DNA from: Comamonas sp. NLF-1-9
Lineage (GTDB): Bacteria > Pseudomonadota > Gammaproteobacteria > Burkholderiales > Burkholderiaceae_C
Direction: 5' to 3'
NCBI RefSeq assembly: GCF_019195435.1
Contig: NZ_CP078069.1
Span: 682,001-746,000, forward strand
DNA: 64,000 bases
Shown piece by piece: positions 17,118-26,343 of the stretch (position 1 is its first letter; every line of letters starts with the position of its first letter). The notes beneath the pieces were generated by a model. It was not told the origin of the DNA. It ran no database searches and worked only from the letters and a program-made list of their open reading frames with translations. Both the position numbers and the translations under genes were made by a program.

Positions 17118-18301
17118 CAGGCCAGCTCCCGGCGCAGGCGCGCCACCGCTTCGTGCAGTTGCGCCATGCTGTTGGCGGTGGAAAAGCGGATGAAGTGCGC
17201 GGTCTCGGCATGGCCGAAATCACGCCCCGGCGTGGCCGCCAGATGTGTGCGGCGCATCAGCTCCAGGGCGAAGTCCCAGCTGCCCTGGACACCGAGCTTT
17301 TGCGCGGCGCTGCTGCAGTCGGCCCAGGCGTAGAAGGCGCCGTCGGGCATCACCGGAACCTTCAGGCCGAGCTGGTTCAGCGCCGGGATGAAGTAGTCGC
17401 GCCTGGCCTTGAATTCGGCGCGGCGCTGCTCGTACAGCGCGATGCTCTCGGGCTCGAAGCAGGCGAGCGCCGCATGCTGGGCGATGCTGGACGCGCAGAT
17501 GAAGAGGTTTTGCGCCAGGCGCTCGACCACCGCCACCATCGTGTCCGGCACCACCATCCAGCCCAGGCGCCAGCCGGTCATGTTGAAGTACTTGCTGAAG
17601 CTGTTGATGCTGATGATGTCCTCGCCCAGCGCCAGCGCGCTCTGGCCAAAGGCCTCGTCGTGCGACAGGCCGAGGTAGATCTCGTCGATCAGCGTGATGC
17701 CGCCGCGCGCGCGCACCACGTCGTGGATGGCGCGCAGCTCGCCGGGCGCGATCGAGGTGCCCGTGGGGTTGGAGGGCGAGGCGAGCAAAACGCCGCGCGT
17801 CTTCGCGCCCCAGGCCGCCTGCACCTTGGCGCTGCTGAGCTGGTAGCGCTCTTGGGCGTTGGTCGGGATCAGCACCGGCACGCCCTCGGCCGCGCTCACG
17901 AAGTGCCGGTTGCAGGGGTAGCCGGGGTCGGACATGAGGATTTCGTCGCCCGCGTTGATCAGCGCCAGGCACGCCAGGTGCAATGCGGCGGAGGCGCCCG
18001 CGGTGACCACGATGCGCCGCGCCGGCACCTGGACGCCAAAGCGCTGCGCATACCAGCCGCTGAGCGCTTCGCGCAGGCTGTCCAGGCCGAGCGAGTTGGT
18101 GTACTGCGTGCGGCCGTCCCGGATGGCGCGCGCGGCCGCCTCTGCGACCGCGGGCGCCGCGGTGAAATCGGGCTCGCCCACGTTCAGGAAGATCATGGGC
18201 TCGCGCCCCTGGGCGGCCGCGCGCGCCATGGTCTGGGCGGTCTTGGCCATCTCCATCACGTAAAACGGGTCAATCCGCTCGGTGCGGGCGGCAAATTGCA
18301 T
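17117..18301 (-). CDS. PLP-dependent class I/II aminotransferase
   Basis: A 394-residue fold-type I aminotransferase. The PLP lysine is in NSFSKYFNMTGWRLGW (near residue 240), the tyrosine of the cofactor site in EIYLGLSHD, the phosphate-binding SPSNPTGTS near residue 170 and the substrate-carboxylate arginine in HFIRFSTANS near the C terminus. It is closest in feel to the AspC/diaminopimelate-aminotransferase-like group; the substrate is unknown. The ATG at 18301 (MQFAARTERIDPFYVMEM) starts the conserved region. It sits between nusB (23 bases) and ybgC (1-base overlap), a neighbourhood I associate with Comamonadaceae. Confidence 0.88.
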   Translation of the reverse strand: MQFAARTERIDPFYVMEMAKTAQTMARAAAQGREPMIFLNVGEPDFTAAPAVAEAAARAIRDGRTQYTNSLGLDSLREALSGWYAQRFGVQVPARRIVVTAGASAALHLACLALINAGDEILMSDPGYPCNRHFVSAAEGVPVLIPTNAQERYQLSSAKVQAAWGAKTRGVLLASPSNPTGTSIAPGELRAIHDVVRARGGITLIDEIYLGLSHDEAFGQSALALGEDIISINSFSKYFNMTGWRLGWMVVPDTMVAVVERLAQNLFICASSIAQHAALACFEPESIALYEQRRAEFKARRDYFIPALNQLGLKVPVMPDGAFYAWADCSSAAQKLGVQGSWDFALELMRRTHLAATPGRDFGHAETAHFIRFSTANSMAQLHEAVARLRRELA

Positions 18302-18324
18302 GGGGCTCGGCCTTCTTTGGGGAT

Positions 18325-18816
18325 TCAATTGCGCGGTTTGCCGCCCGGGTCGGCAGCGACTTCGGCGCTGCGCAGCTCGGGCGCGAGATGGTTGAGCACG
18401 CCGTTGACGTATTTGTAGCCGTCGGTGCCGCCGAAGGACTTGGACAGCTCGATGCACTCGTTGAGCACCACGCGCCAGGGGATGTCGGGGCAGTGCTTGA
18501 ACTCGTAGGCGCCCATCCAGAGCACGGCGTGCTCGATCGGCGAGATCTCGGCCCAGCTGCGGTCCAGATGGGGCTCCAGGCAGGCGTCGAGCTCGGCCGC
18601 GCTGGCGATGCAGCCGTGCAGCAGCGCGTCGTAGTGGGCGCTGTCGGCCTTGTGAAAGCCCGAGAGGTCGCGCGTGTACAAGTCGATGTCGCCGGGCGGG
18701 TTGCCGCCTACCAGATGCTGGTACAGGCCTTGCAGCGCGAATTCGCGCGCGCGCGAGCGGCCCGAGAGCTGGCTACTTCGGCGCGCGGTATAGGCGGAGC
18801 GGGGCGTTGCACTCAC
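18325..18816 (-). CDS. nusB: Transcription antitermination factor NusB
   Basis: A 163-residue all-helical RNA-binding factor that with NusE (S10) binds boxA in rRNA leaders. It has the [14 protein letters not shown] start of helix 1 and the C-terminal [29 protein letters not shown] signature, of which [12 protein letters not shown] is the core. No ATG is available before the conserved region; a GTG at 18816 overlapping the ribH stop (GTGA) is chosen. Close linkage to ribH is conserved widely. Confidence 0.94.
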   Translation of the reverse strand: MSATPRSAYTARRSSQLSGRSRAREFALQGLYQHLVGGNPPGDIDLYTRDLSGFHKADSAHYDALLHGCIASAAELDACLEPHLDRSWAEISPIEHAVLWMGAYEFKHCPDIPWRVVLNECIELSKSFGGTDGYKYVNGVLNHLAPELRSAEVAADPGGKPRN

Positions 18817-19277
18817 GAAAGCGCCTCCAGCAGATTGGCCATCTCCACGGCCACGTAAGCCGCGTCGCGTCCCTTTTCGCTCTGGCGCGTGATCGCCTGT
18901 TCGAGGTTTTCGGTAGTCAGGATGGCATTGGCGATCGGCAACTGGTAGTCGAGCGCGACGCGGCCCACGCCGGCGCTCGAATCGTTGGAGACCAGCTCGA
19001 AATGGTAGGTCTCGCCGCGGATCACGCAGCCGATGGCGATCAGCGCGTCGTGCTCGCCCTGTTCGGCCATGGCTTGCAGGGCCACGGGAATTTCCAGCGC
19101 ACCCGGCACCTGCACGTGGGTGATGTCTTCCGGGCGCACACCCAGGTCTTGCAGCGCCTGCAGGCAGGCGCTGGCCATGGCGTTGGTGATGTTGGCGTTG
19201 AAGCGCGCCTGCACGATGCCGACGTGCAAGTCCTTGCCGTCGAGCTGCGCCGCGCTGCCCTTGTCTGCGTTGTGCAT
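18813..19277 (-). CDS. ribH: 6,7-dimethyl-8-ribityllumazine synthase
   Basis: A 154-residue lumazine synthase catalysing the penultimate step of riboflavin synthesis from the RibB product and the pyrimidine. Substrate-site motifs are VQARFNANI near residue 27, [11 protein letters not shown] near residue 62 and [13 protein letters not shown] with the catalytic histidine near residue 93. It follows ribBA by 2 bases and overlaps nusB. Confidence 0.96.
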   Translation of the reverse strand: MHNADKGSAAQLDGKDLHVGIVQARFNANITNAMASACLQALQDLGVRPEDITHVQVPGALEIPVALQAMAEQGEHDALIAIGCVIRGETYHFELVSNDSSAGVGRVALDYQLPIANAILTTENLEQAITRQSEKGRDAAYVAVEMANLLEALS

Positions 19278-19279
19278 GT

Positions 19280-20401
19280 TCAGTCCTTGGGGATGTAGCC
19301 GGTGATCTCCAGACCATAGCCGACCATGCTGGGCAGGCGCCTGGCCTGGCCCATGAGCTGCATGCGCGCCACGCCCAGCTCGCGCAGAATCTGCGCGCCT
19401 ATGCCGTAGGTGCGCAAATCCATGCGCCCGCGCTCGGGTGCGTGCGTAGCGCGCGCCGTGCCCTCGAAGCGCGCCAGCAGGCGCTCAGCGCCTTCGTCGC
19501 AATTGAGCAGCACCGCCACGCCGCGGCCCTGGGCCTCGATGTAGCGCAGGCTCTCGTGCAGGCTCCAGGAGTGCATGCTCGCGCCGACCTCGAGCAGGTC
19601 CAGCGTGGACAGCGGCTCGTGCACGCGCACCGGCACGCAGTCCTGAGGCTGCCACTGGCCCTTGACCAGTGCCAGGTGCACGTTGTGGCTGGGCGCGTCG
19701 CGAAACAGGTGGGCGGTGAATTCGCCCCAGGGGGTCTGCAGGCTGCGCTGGCTGAGCTGGCGCACCAGCGATTCGGTGAGGCTGCGGTGGCCGATCAGGT
19801 CGGCAATCGTGCCCACCTTCAGACCGTGTTCGGCGGCAAACAGCTGCAGGTCGGGCAGGCGCGCCATGGTGCCGTCGTCCTTCATCACCTCGCAGATCAC
19901 CGCGGCGGGGCTGCAGCCGGCCATGGCCGCCAGGTCGCAGCCGGCTTCGGTGTGGCCGGCGCGCATCAGCACGCCGCCATCGACCGCCTGCAGCGGAAAG
20001 ATGTGGCCGGGCTGCACCAGGTCGCTGGCCTTGGCGCCCGGGGCCACGGCGGTGGCCACGGTGTGGGCGCGGTCGGCGGCAGAGATGCCGGTGGACACGC
20101 CTTCGGCCGCCTCGATCGAGACGGTGAAGGCGGTGCCGAGCTTGGCGCCGTTGTGCGCCACCATGGGCGGCAGCTGCAGGCGCTCGCAGGCTTCGCGGCG
20201 CAGCGTCAGGCAGATCAGGCCGCGCCCGAAGCGGGCCATGAAGTTGATCGCCTCGGCGCTGACGTGATCGGCCGCCAGCACCAGGTCGCCTTCGTTCTCG
20301 CGGTCTTCCTCATCGACCAGGATGACCATGCGGCCGGCCGCAAGCTCGGCCACGATGTCCTGGACCGGAGAGATGGGTACGGGGGTGAGAGGGGTGTGCA
20401 T
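19280..20401 (-). CDS. ribBA: 3,4-dihydroxy-2-butanone 4-phosphate synthase with degenerate GTP cyclohydrolase II domain (RibBA-like)
   Basis: A 373-residue two-domain protein. The N-terminal RibB domain (residues ~12-210) is complete: [16 protein letters not shown] holds the Mg2+ acids, and [13 protein letters not shown] the substrate loop. The C-terminal domain (residues ~220-370) has the RibA fold start ([11 protein letters not shown]) but lacks the zinc cysteines: the usual RVHSEC and CDCG motifs are replaced by [12 protein letters not shown] and [12 protein letters not shown] cyclohydrolase II activity is therefore not expected, and a separate ribA should exist. No FMN riboswitch pattern is visible in the 290 bases upstream. 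Confidence 0.9.
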   Translation of the reverse strand: MHTPLTPVPISPVQDIVAELAAGRMVILVDEEDRENEGDLVLAADHVSAEAINFMARFGRGLICLTLRREACERLQLPPMVAHNGAKLGTAFTVSIEAAEGVSTGISAADRAHTVATAVAPGAKASDLVQPGHIFPLQAVDGGVLMRAGHTEAGCDLAAMAGCSPAAVICEVMKDDGTMARLPDLQLFAAEHGLKVGTIADLIGHRSLTESLVRQLSQRSLQTPWGEFTAHLFRDAPSHNVHLALVKGQWQPQDCVPVRVHEPLSTLDLLEVGASMHSWSLHESLRYIEAQGRGVAVLLNCDEGAERLLARFEGTARATHAPERGRMDLRTYGIGAQILRELGVARMQLMGQARRLPSMVGYGLEITGYIPKD

Positions 20402-20694
20402 GCAAAGGGCTTTCGCAAGGGCCGCGACCAGCGCCAGCGCCGCTCCCGGCCGAGGAAAGCCCCAAAGAACATGCGCTGTGCCTCTGGACGGAGGACGCCG
20501 GGGATGGTTCCCCGCAAGCCGGCGATTTTAGGACAAGGCGGTGCAAGATCGTGGTGCGCGCCGCATTCCCGCATGCCGCGCGCCGCGGCCTTGTCCATCT
20601 CTGGCACGGCGGTGGTCGCGCGCGCCGTGCTCTGTACTCCGGTACCGGCTCTGCCGCCCCGCAAAGAGCGTTTCAACGCCCGCCGCCACTTGCG
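20402..20694. other. Gene-free spacer between ribBA and the ferredoxin gene
   Basis: 293 bases of ordinary GC-rich sequence. I see no conserved open frame, RNA gene, terminator or riboswitch motif. It must hold the ribBA promoter. Confidence 0.5.
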
Positions 20695-20982
20695 TCAGAA
20701 GGAGGAGCCCTCCAGCCCGACGTCGCTCTCGGGATAGGCGACGCAGGGCAGCACGTAGCCGTCGGCCACGTCCTGGTCGGACAGAACGATGAACTCGTGC
20801 TCGTAGCGCACCCGCCCGCGGGTGAGCCGGCCCATGCAGGTGCCGCAACTGCCGTCGCGGCAGGACGAGGGCCAGTCCACGCCGGCCAGCTCCAGCGCGT
20901 CGAGCAGGGTCAGCGAGCGCGGTGCGGGAATGTCCCGGGCTTCGCCTTCGATGTGCGCGGTGTAAGACTTGGGGAGATCCAT
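20695..20982 (-). CDS. Plant-type [2Fe-2S] ferredoxin domain protein
   Basis: A 95-residue cytoplasmic ferredoxin. Cluster ligands are in SSCRDGSCGTCMGRL (C-x4-C-x2-C) with the fourth in VLPCVAYPESD about 30 residues later. The fold begins with an LLDALELAGVDWP helix. It lacks reductase domains, so it is an electron carrier for an unknown partner. The ATG at 20982 (MDLPKSYTAH) is chosen; a longer in-frame start at 21039 would run into repeat copy B, which makes a real start there unlikely. No redox partner gene is adjacent. Confidence 0.85.
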   Translation of the reverse strand: MDLPKSYTAHIEGEARDIPAPRSLTLLDALELAGVDWPSSCRDGSCGTCMGRLTRGRVRYEHEFIVLSDQDVADGYVLPCVAYPESDVGLEGSSF

Positions 20983-21001
20983 GGCAAAAATCGGAATTTG
21001 A

Positions 21002-21052
21002 ATGAAATACGGCTCCAGCCCTTGCTGGACAATCGCCAACAGCTATCACAAC
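21002..21052. repeat. Dispersed ~45 bp repeat, copy B
   Basis: GGCTCCAGCCCTTGCTGGAC followed by AATCGCCAACAGCTATCACA. The first 20 bases differ from copy A at a single position. It lies just upstream of the ferredoxin start on the minus strand, between divergent genes. Confidence 0.75.
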
Positions 21053-21167
21053 AAGAGTGTTTGGGGCGTAGCACGGTGCGCCGGATTCTTTCACGTCCTG
21101 GCGGCCGCTTCGGGGCGGGCGCACATGGGCACAGTAGGATCGTGGTCGCTGTCCAAAGGAGTTTCAC

Positions 21168-22094
21168 ATGAACGATGCCGACCGCGCCGCCGATTTCTCC
21201 GCCGGCGCCGCCTGGGTGCAGGGCCGCTACCTGCCGATCGCCCAGGCCACGCTGCCGCTGACCGACTGGGGTTTTTTGCGCTCCGACGCCGCCTACGACG
21301 TGGTGACCGTCTGGGACGGCGCCTTTTTCCGGCTCGACGCCCATCTGCGGCGCTTTCGCGCCAGTTGCGACACCTTTCGCCTGCAGCCCGGGCGCAGCGA
21401 CGAGGAGATCGCGCAGATCCTCATGGAGTGTGTGCGCCTGTCCGGCCTGCGCAATGCCTATGTGGAGATGATCGTCACGCGCGGCCAGCCGCCCTGGGGT
21501 TCGCGCGACCCGCGCCAGGCGCTCAACCAGTTTTATGCGTTTGCCGTGCCCTATGTCTGGATCGCCAACGCCGAGCAGCGCGAGAGGGGCCTGCGCATGC
21601 AGGTGAGCAGCGTGCCGCGCATACCTTCGGCCAGCGTGGACGCGCGGGCCAAGAACTACCACTGGCACGACCTCACGCGCGGCCTGCTGCAGGCGCTGGA
21701 CGCGGGCTTTGACACCACGGTGCTGGGCGACGGCGCCGGCCACGTGGTGGAGGGGCCGGGCTTCAACATCTTCGCGGTCGATGCAAGCGGCCAGATCGCC
21801 ACGCCGGCGCAGGGCGTGCTCGAAGGCATCACGCGCCAGACGGTGATCGACATCGCGGCCGCCCTGGGTATCGCGCTGCAGCAGCGCGCCTTGCCGGTGC
21901 AGGAGTTGCGCGCGGCGCGCGAGGTGTTCATCACCAGTTCGGCCGGCGGCGTGCTGCCGGTGACGCAGCTCGACGGCCGGCCCGTGGGCAGCGGCGCGCC
22001 GGGGCCGCTGACCCGGAGCATCACCGACACCTACTGGGCCTGGCACAAGGATCCGCGCTACAGCCGCGCGGTGGACTACGCCGGCACGCGCTGA
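21168..22094 (+). CDS. Class IV aminotransferase (BCAT / D-amino acid aminotransferase family)
   Basis: A 308-residue fold-type IV PLP enzyme. It shows LPLTDWGFLRSDAAYD at the N terminus, the PLP lysine in DARAKNYHWHDL near residue 160, the EGPGFNIFAV loop, the GITRQTVIDIA phosphate-binding helix and FITSSAGGVLPVTQLDG near the C terminus. These fit the D-alanine/branched-chain aminotransferase superfamily. The exact substrate is not told by the sequence. It is preceded by an AAAGGAG Shine-Dalgarno and abuts the convergent NUDIX gene with no spacer. Confidence 0.88.
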   Translation: MNDADRAADFSAGAAWVQGRYLPIAQATLPLTDWGFLRSDAAYDVVTVWDGAFFRLDAHLRRFRASCDTFRLQPGRSDEEIAQILMECVRLSGLRNAYVEMIVTRGQPPWGSRDPRQALNQFYAFAVPYVWIANAEQRERGLRMQVSSVPRIPSASVDARAKNYHWHDLTRGLLQALDAGFDTTVLGDGAGHVVEGPGFNIFAVDASGQIATPAQGVLEGITRQTVIDIAAALGIALQQRALPVQELRAAREVFITSSAGGVLPVTQLDGRPVGSGAPGPLTRSITDTYWAWHKDPRYSRAVDYAGTR

Positions 22095-22973
22095 TCAGGC
22101 GAGCAAGGCGTCAAAGCCCTCGGCCGGCAGGAACAGGCGGCCCTGACGGTACAGCCGCGTGGGGCCGGGCAGGGCGCGCTCCTTGACGGAATGGTGCGTG
22201 TCGCCCGGATAGCACAGCACCTGGGTGTCGCCCTCCTGGTAGATCTCCGGTGCGATCGCCGGCGCCAGGCGCTCGCGCGCGGCGGCCAGCGCCTGGTCCG
22301 CGCTGGCGTAGCGGCACAGATGGGCCAGGCTCATGATCTGCGGCGGCGCCAGTTCGATCTGCCCGTCGCGGTAGTACTGCAGCGCGCTGTGCGGCGTGCA
22401 CCAGAGGCTGGCCGTGGTTTCCCGGGCGTCGTGCAAGGCCTCCTGCCCGGCCGGTGCCTGGGCGAGAAAGAAGCGCGCATCAAAGCGGCGGGTGCGCAGC
22501 AGCGGCGTGGCCGGGGTGATCCAGCGCGACCACGGCACCAGCGCGCGCGTGGCCATGCGCAATTGCAGTTGCGCCAGAACCTGGGCAAAGCCCAGGCCCT
22601 CGGCCAGCAGACGGCGCGCGCGCAGGTTGTCAAGCCGCGCGCCGCTGCCGCCTGGCTCGGCCAGCAGCAGACCGCATTCCTCCAGCGCTTCGCGCAGCGC
22701 CGCCACGTGCAGGCCCGCGGCCATGGCGGCGTCGGTATCGGCTTCGCCCAGGCGGGCCTGCAGCGCTGGCAGGGTTTCGTCGAGCAGGCCGAAGCTGTGC
22801 GCGTCAGAGTCGCTGTATTCGAGCTTGCCGCCCGGGAAGACGAACATGCCCGCCATGTTGGCCAGCGCCGCATTGCGCTGCAGCAGCAGGGTTTGCAGGC
22901 CCTCGGCGCTGTCGCGCAGCAGCACGATGGTGGCGGCCGGGCGCGGTATCGCCAGCTTGTCGGGCGTCGTCAT
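22095..22973 (-). CDS. NUDIX hydrolase, NUDT7/NUDT19-like
   Basis: A 292-residue NUDIX-fold protein with VFPGGKLEYSDSD near residue 46 and the catalytic REALEECGLLL helix near residue 95. The insertion between these two parts of the Nudix box is the pattern of the NUDT19/NUDT7 branch, whose members cleave CoA or acyl-CoA pyrophosphate bonds. Long C-terminal residues ~170-290 carry family-specific extensions. It is divergent from the SDR gene (94-base spacer) and convergent with the class IV aminotransferase. CoA as substrate is inference. Confidence 0.82.
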   Translation of the reverse strand: MTTPDKLAIPRPAATIVLLRDSAEGLQTLLLQRNAALANMAGMFVFPGGKLEYSDSDAHSFGLLDETLPALQARLGEADTDAAMAAGLHVAALREALEECGLLLAEPGGSGARLDNLRARRLLAEGLGFAQVLAQLQLRMATRALVPWSRWITPATPLLRTRRFDARFFLAQAPAGQEALHDARETTASLWCTPHSALQYYRDGQIELAPPQIMSLAHLCRYASADQALAAARERLAPAIAPEIYQEGDTQVLCYPGDTHHSVKERALPGPTRLYRQGRLFLPAEGFDALLA

Positions 22974-23066
22974 GATGCCCGTCCTGCGGGCGACGGCCGA
23001 CGCGCCGGCGCTGGCTTACATTGCGCCGATCGCAATGCGTACAACTGGATGAAGGGAGCGTGCATC

Positions 23067-23975
23067 ATGGGTCTGGATTTCACGGGGCGGGTGGCCATCG
23101 TAACGGGCGCGGGCGGCGGCCTGGGGCGCGAGCATGCGCTGGCGCTGGCAGCGCGCGGCGCGAAGGTGCTGGTCAACGACCTGGGCGCGGCGGTCGACGG
23201 CAGCGGCCATTCGGTGTCGGCGGCGCAGCAGGTGGTCGACGAGATCCGCGCGGCGGGGGGCGAGGCCATGGTCAACGGCGCCTCGGTCACCGACTTTGCG
23301 GCGGTGCAGGCCATGGTGCAGCAAGCCGTTGATGCCTGGGGCAGGGTGGACATATTGGTGAACAACGCCGGCATCCTGCGCGACAAGTCGTTTGCCAAGA
23401 TGTCGATGCAAGACTTTCGCCTGGTCGTGGACGTGCACCTCATGGGCGTGGCCTACTGCTGCAAGGCGGTCTGGCCGCTGATGCAGGCGCAGCAGTACGG
23501 GCGCATTCTCATGACCACTTCGTCCACCGGGCTGTACGGCAACTTTGGCCAGGCCAACTACGGCGCGGCCAAGCTCGCGCAGGTCGGCATGATGCAGACC
23601 CTGGGCATCGAAGGCGCCAAGTACGGCATCCATGTGAACGCGCTGGCACCGACTGCCGCCACGCGCATGACCGAAGGCCTGATGCCCGAAGGTGCGCTCG
23701 AGCAGCTGGCGCCCGCGGCGGTCGTGCCGGCGATGCTGGTGCTGGTGCACGAAAGCGCGCCCACGCGTACCATCTTGTGTGCCGGCGCCGGCAGCTTCGA
23801 GGCAGCGCACATCACCCTGACCCAGGGTATACATCTGGGCACGGGCGCCCAGGTGCCCGAGGCGCTCGCCCAGCGGCTGCAGGCGGTGCTGGCGCCCGAA
23901 GGGCAGCAGGTGCCCGACAGCGGCCAGGCCCAGGCGATGCACGAATTGGCCAAGGCCGGCAGCCCCATGCACTGA
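23067..23975 (+). CDS. SDR-family dehydrogenase, similar to (3R)-hydroxyacyl-CoA dehydrogenase
   Basis: A 302-residue short-chain dehydrogenase. It has the cofactor motif TGAGGGLG near residue 13, NNAGILRD near residue 92, catalytic serine in TTSSTGLYG and the YxxxK pair in NYGAAKLAQ. GREHALALA, the insert around DLGAAVDGSG, and NAGILRDKSFAKM closely follow the dehydrogenase domain of multifunctional peroxisomal enzyme type 2 (HSD17B4), suggesting action on 3-hydroxyacyl-CoA esters. The ATG at 23067 follows GAAGGGAG. It stands alone. Confidence 0.88.
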   Translation: MGLDFTGRVAIVTGAGGGLGREHALALAARGAKVLVNDLGAAVDGSGHSVSAAQQVVDEIRAAGGEAMVNGASVTDFAAVQAMVQQAVDAWGRVDILVNNAGILRDKSFAKMSMQDFRLVVDVHLMGVAYCCKAVWPLMQAQQYGRILMTTSSTGLYGNFGQANYGAAKLAQVGMMQTLGIEGAKYGIHVNALAPTAATRMTEGLMPEGALEQLAPAAVVPAMLVLVHESAPTRTILCAGAGSFEAAHITLTQGIHLGTGAQVPEALAQRLQAVLAPEGQQVPDSGQAQAMHELAKAGSPMH

Positions 23976-24062
23976 AGACCCGCGCATGCACGCAGGTGAT
24001 CGCTCCCTGCGGCCTCGTGCCCGGGCCTGCCGTGCTAAGTTTCGCACCTTCCTGAAAATGGC

Positions 24063-25610
24063 ATGCACCACACCATGAGCACATTGCAAGCGCGCATAGC
24101 GGCGCTGGACGCCGAGCGCCTGCGCGGCATGCGCCGAGGCATAGAAAAGGAAGGCCTGCGCGTGCTGCCCAGCGGCCAGCTGGCGCTCACGCCGCACCCG
24201 AGCGCGCTGGGTGCGGCGCTCACCCACCCGAGCATCACCACGGACTACAGCGAATCGCTGCTGGAGCTCATCACCCGCCCGCATGCCAGCGTGCAGGACT
24301 GCGCCGCCGAACTGGCCGAGCTGCACCAAGCGGTAGAGCAGGTGCTGGCGCGCCAGAGCGAGCCCGAGATCCTCTGGAACGCCAGCATGCCGTGCCGCCT
24401 GCCGCCCGACGAGACCATCCCGCTGGGGCGCTACGGCTCGTCCAACATCGGTCGCGCCAAGAGCATCTACCGCATGGGCCTGGGCCACCGCTACGGGCGG
24501 CGCATGCAGACCATTGCGGGCATCCACTACAACTGGTCGCTGCCGGGCGTGGGCACGGACGAATACTTTGGCCTGATCCGCAACTTCCGTCGCCACTCCT
24601 TCGTGCTCTTGTACCTGTTTGGCGCCTCGCCCGCGCTCGCGCCCTGCTTCGTGCAGGGGCGCGCGCACGGCCTGCAGCCGCTGGGCGACGGCAAGCGCGG
24701 CATGGGCCTGCCGCACGCGACTTCGCTGCGCATGGGGCGCCTGGGCTATCAGAGCGATGCCCAGGCAAGTCTTGCGGTGAGCTACAACGGCTTGCAGGGC
24801 TTTGCCGCGTCGCTCTACGACGCGCTCACCCGGCCTTATCCGGCCTACGAGGCCATAGGCGTGCGCAGCCTCGGGGGCGACTACAACCAGCTGGGCACCA
24901 GTCTGCTGCAGATCGAGAACGAGTTCTACGGCACGATACGCGCCAAGCGCACGGTGCGCAGCGGCGAGCGTCCGCTGCACGCGCTGCGCGAGCGCGGCGT
25001 GGAATACGTCGAGGTGCGCCTGATGGACATCAACCCGTTGGTGCCCACCGGCATCAGCACGCAGGCCATGCGCGTGCTCGACATGTTCCTGCTGCACTGC
25101 CTGCTCTCGGACAGCCCGCCCGACACCCCCGAGGAGATCAGCGCCCTCAAGCACAACCAGCACCTGAGCGCCGAACGCGGGCGCGAGCCCGGCCTGCGCC
25201 TGAGCCGCGGCCAGGAGCAGATCGCGCTGGTGGACTGGGCCGCGCAGGTGCTCGACGAGTGCCTGCCCATCGCCGAGCGCATGGACGCGCTGCACGCTGG
25301 CGCGGAATACGGCCAGGCGCTCAGCGAGGCGCGCGCGCTGCTGCAGCGCCCTGAAGCCACGCCCTCGGCGCGCGTGCTGGCCGAAATCTCCGGCCTGCAC
25401 GACAACGACTACATCGCCTTTGCCACCACGCGCTCGCTGACCGCGCGCCAGATGCTGCTCTCCAGCCCCTGGACCCGGGCGCAGGAGCAGCATTACTGCC
25501 AGTTGGCGAGCGACTCCTTCGTGCGCCAGCGCGCAATGGAAGAGGCGGACACGCTGAGCTTTGAAGACTGGCTGGTGCGCTACATGGCCGAGGATCAGCT
25601 CGTGGTTTGA
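24063..25610 (+). CDS. gshA: Glutamate-cysteine ligase, E. coli GshA type
   Basis: A 515-residue ATP-dependent ligase joining glutamate gamma-carboxyl to cysteine, the first step of glutathione synthesis. Family motifs include RGIEKEGLRV near residue 22, TDYSESLLELIT near residue 60, PLGRYGSSNIGRAKSIYR and IAGIHYNWS near residue 150. Length matches the gammaproteobacterial class 1 enzyme. A second in-frame ATG 12 bases later (MSTLQARIAALD) is an equally good start. The 3' end overlaps nth, on the opposite strand, by 16 bases. Confidence 0.95.
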   Translation: MHHTMSTLQARIAALDAERLRGMRRGIEKEGLRVLPSGQLALTPHPSALGAALTHPSITTDYSESLLELITRPHASVQDCAAELAELHQAVEQVLARQSEPEILWNASMPCRLPPDETIPLGRYGSSNIGRAKSIYRMGLGHRYGRRMQTIAGIHYNWSLPGVGTDEYFGLIRNFRRHSFVLLYLFGASPALAPCFVQGRAHGLQPLGDGKRGMGLPHATSLRMGRLGYQSDAQASLAVSYNGLQGFAASLYDALTRPYPAYEAIGVRSLGGDYNQLGTSLLQIENEFYGTIRAKRTVRSGERPLHALRERGVEYVEVRLMDINPLVPTGISTQAMRVLDMFLLHCLLSDSPPDTPEEISALKHNQHLSAERGREPGLRLSRGQEQIALVDWAAQVLDECLPIAERMDALHAGAEYGQALSEARALLQRPEATPSARVLAEISGLHDNDYIAFATTRSLTARQMLLSSPWTRAQEQHYCQLASDSFVRQRAMEEADTLSFEDWLVRYMAEDQLVV

Positions 25611-26260
25611 GTGCGTCGCATCGATGGCGCGGGGGTTTTGGGCCGGTAGTCGCACCAGGGCGCAACGCTGCATTCCCAGCAGCGCGGCAGGCGGGCCTGG
25701 CAGACATAACGGCCGTGCAGGATCAGCCAGTGGTGCGCATCGGGCAGGTACTCGGGCGGCACACGGCGCAGCAGCTTGAGCTCGACCGCCAGCGGCGTTT
25801 TTCCCGGTGCAAGACCGGTGCGGTTGCCGACACGAAAGACGTGCGTGTCCACCGCCATCGTGGCTTGGCCGAAGGCCACGTTGAGCACCACGTTGGCCGT
25901 CTTGCGCCCCACGCCGGGCAAGGCCTGCAGCGCCTCGCGCGTGCGCGGCACCTGGCCGTCGTGGTGCTGGAGCAGCAGCTCGCAGGTGCGCATCAGGTTT
26001 TTCGCCTTGCTGCGGTACAGACCTATGGTGCGCAGGTAGTCTTCGAGCCGCGGCAGGCCCAGCGCCACGATGGCCGCCGGCGTGTTGGCAACCGCAAAGA
26101 GCCGCCGCGTGGCCTTGTTCACGCCCACGTCGGTGGCCTGCGCCGACAGCAGCACGGCGGCCAGCAGCTCAAACACGCTGGTGTATTCCAGCTCGGTCAC
26201 GGGCTGCGGGTTGGCCGCCTTGAGCGTGGCAAAGAATGCCTGTATCGATGCCTGGTTCAT
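25595..26260 (-). CDS. nth: Endonuclease III
   Basis: A 221-residue bifunctional DNA glycosylase/AP lyase that removes oxidised pyrimidines. The helix-hairpin-helix LPGVGRKTANVVL includes the catalytic lysine; the catalytic aspartate is in AVDTHVFRV. The [4Fe-4S] ligands have the exact C-x6-C-x2-C-x5-C spacing (CQARLPRCWECSVAPWC). The ATG at 26260 (MNQASIQAFF) fits family length; an in-frame ATG at 26341 would add 27 unrelated residues. Confidence 0.96.
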   Translation of the reverse strand: MNQASIQAFFATLKAANPQPVTELEYTSVFELLAAVLLSAQATDVGVNKATRRLFAVANTPAAIVALGLPRLEDYLRTIGLYRSKAKNLMRTCELLLQHHDGQVPRTREALQALPGVGRKTANVVLNVAFGQATMAVDTHVFRVGNRTGLAPGKTPLAVELKLLRRVPPEYLPDAHHWLILHGRYVCQARLPRCWECSVAPWCDYRPKTPAPSMRRTQTTS

Positions 26261-26343
26261 GGCCGCGATTGTCGCCGTGCGCGGCGCGCCGCGCGATTGG
26301 CGACAATCGCCGTTTTCCCCTCCAACGATCACGAGAGACATCG

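Noticed and set aside
20402..20694. FMN riboswitch before ribBA.
   Set aside because: None of the conserved RFN segments is visible on the minus strand.
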